Assembly (NCBI GenBank): GCA_021780585.1
Contig: JAJXYM010000420.1
Location: forward strand, 1-14,473
DNA from: Deltaproteobacteria bacterium
GTDB taxonomy: Bacteria > Desulfobacterota > Binatia > Binatales > Binataceae
Length of the DNA: 14,473 bases
Reading direction: 5' to 3'
A program made the position numbers and the translations under genes. The notes beneath the pieces were generated by a model that was given only the letters and a program-made list of their open reading frames with translations, had not been told where the DNA came from and did no database searches. This document shows positions 13,575 to 14,473 of the stretch, in pieces. Every line of letters begins with the position of its first letter. The stretch's first letter is position 1.

Positions 13575-14255
13575 GGCGGCGCGTGCAACAATAAAGGCTT
13601 ATATCGATCCCGACAATATATTGCATTACGGCGGCAACGCGGTTTTTCCGGTGGGCGTTATGATTTGCCGAATCCGTCGTGCGCTGGCGCCGCCGGCAAC
13701 CGGCAATCCAACCTCGACCTCATTCGTCAGGGCGCGATCACGGCCTACTTGCCGCTCTCCGCGACCAACTGCGCCGTGTCCGACTTCGCGGCCCAGGGTC
13801 AGGCGCTGGCGCAGCACGGGATGGTGGATTTTCCGGCGCTTTCCTCGATCTACGCGGGAGATCTATATTTTCCCTACGATCTCGCGGCCAGTCTCGGCCT
13901 GAACGTCGCTAATCCCGCCACCGCCGCGGACGCAATCGCGACCGCCGGCGCCCAGGGCGTGTGGTATTGGTCATGGGGCAATCTGAATCTTCCGGCGCCG
14001 GACGGCGCGCCAGACCCGACCGCTGCACACGGTGATCGCGGAGAATCCATATGGGAGTCCCACGCCGCTGGTCATCGGACAAATGGTGCAGGCAGAGCCT
14101 GCCAGCCCGGCACGACGCTCGGATCGGGCGCGAGCTGCCGAATCAGCCTGCGCTTTGCGCCAATGGCGGTCGGCCCGCGGCAGGGCTCGCTGACGATTAC
14201 GGATAATGCGAGCAACGCGCCGCAGATCGTGACGTTCAACGGCAAAGGAACTTGA
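13575..14255 (+). pseudogene. Decayed exported-protein gene with broken choice-of-anchor D domain
   Basis: The remnant starts without a usable start codon: IDPDNILHYGGNAVFPVGV is readable at about 13600-13658, then the frame shifts by one base. YDLPNPSCAGAAGNRQSNLD and about 110 further residues (AITAYLPLSATN, LYFPYDLAASLGLNVANP, GVWYWSWGNLNLP) follow in the next frame, from 13659. At about 14023-14093 a third frame reads HTVIAENPYGSPTPLVIGQM, homologous to the protease's ITVTNPYGSPAPLVIAQI. The earlier frame then resumes with GSGASCRISLRFAP and NASNAPQIVTFNGKG, ending at TGA 14253-14255. About a dozen residues are missing between these two pieces, and the domain's first strand is gone. The front part, with GGNAVFPVGVYDLP, faintly resembles extracellular glycosidase-like TIM barrels; I do not recognise the family firmly. 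An intact 196-codon frame from TTG 13665 exists but spans these defects. Confidence 0.65.
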
Positions 14256-14262
14256 GGCCGGG

Positions 14263-14288
14263 GGGCGGCGGCAAACCCGCCGCCGCCC
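14263..14288 (+). terminator. GC-rich hairpin after the pseudogene
   Basis: GGGCGGCGG (14263-14271) pairs perfectly with CCGCCGCCC (14280-14288) around an 8-nt loop, starting 8 nt after the stop at 14255. No T-run follows, so it is a stem-loop of terminator type only by position. Confidence 0.45.
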
Positions 14289-14418
14289 GATTACCCGGTC
14301 AATTAGACATTCGAGCAACGGGACGTTCCTGCCGTCGGCGCGGGTGCGTGGCGCTCCGGTTGAAGAATTGGGCGGGGTCTGGTAGTTGAACGCAGCGGCG
14401 GCGGGGGCCGGTTTCGCC

Positions 14419-14473
14419 ATGACGACAGCGGATTCATCCGATTCGATTTGGCGCGCGCGGGGCGCCGAGCCCC
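14419..14473 (+). CDS. Possible start of a gene running off the window
   Basis: An ATG at 14419-14421 opens a frame reading MTTADSSDSIWRARGAEP to the window edge. A G-rich stretch (GGGGG near 14403-14407) lies about 11 nt upstream. Only 18 codons are visible, too few to identify. Nothing else is supported in 14289-14418. Confidence 0.25.
   Translation, partial: MTTADSSDSIWRARGAEP

Noticed and set aside
13971..14420. A 149-codon minus-strand frame starting near the right edge.
   Set aside because: Its second half is antisense to the choice-of-anchor D remnant, and its first half (FNYQTPPNSS) has no recognisable domain or ribosome-binding site.

Overview
High-GC bacterial DNA with tightly packed genes. 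The mix is an acyl-CoA dehydrogenase, a complete pqqABCDE operon, a TadE/TadE/TadG-like surface module, a secreted sedolisin (S53) protease with a Thr/Pro linker and a choice-of-anchor D (HYDIN-like) domain, and dispersed palindromic repeats. This suits an environmental, soil or groundwater lineage such as Candidatus Binatia (Binatota). Acidobacteriota or a proteobacterium cannot be excluded. The taxon is inferred from gene style; no rRNA or other phylogenetic marker is present.

Layout. (1) 1-3025, plus strand: the 3' end of a DUF6306-like helical protein, an acyl-CoA dehydrogenase, an overlapping small gene pair (a toxin-like/DUF4258-type protein followed by a DUF2283 protein), and an alpha/beta hydrolase whose nucleophile position is Cys. 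(2) 3041-3075: a bulged hairpin between convergent genes. (3) 3100-5710, minus strand: three genes in the order TadG-like, TadE-like, TadE-like, joined by two successive 4-nt ATGA stop/start overlaps. The TadG-like protein carries an unusual Gly/Asn-rich repeat with a Tyr-Tyr pair about every 21 residues. (4) 5711-6366: non-coding and repeat-rich. It holds four copies of a 30-bp palindromic repeat, a 26-bp tandem array and two copies of a 35-bp direct repeat. The second 35-bp copy supplies the last codons of pqqE. (5) 6367-9629, minus strand: pqqA-pqqB-pqqC-pqqD-pqqE, the full core pathway for the redox cofactor pyrroloquinoline quinone. PqqA here is a 54-residue version that is easily missed. 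(6) 9761-10855, minus strand: a DUF2156 (MprF C-terminal-like) protein. (7) 10898-11144: a comparatively AT-rich divergent promoter region. (8) 11145-13571, plus strand: the secreted S53 protease. (9) 13575-14255: a decayed gene whose 3' part is a broken paralogue of the protease's C-terminal domain. (10) 14256-14473: a hairpin and perhaps the start of another gene.

How the genes work together. PqqA supplies the Glu/Tyr substrate. PqqD presents it to the radical-SAM enzyme PqqE for cross-linking. PqqB and PqqC carry out hydroxylation and the final ring closure/oxidation. No PQQ-dependent dehydrogenase and no pqqF-type peptidase lies in the window, so both must be elsewhere. The Tad-like trio and the protease belong to the cell surface or exterior. 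The first block looks like lipid/acyl-CoA metabolism with a small accessory gene pair inserted.
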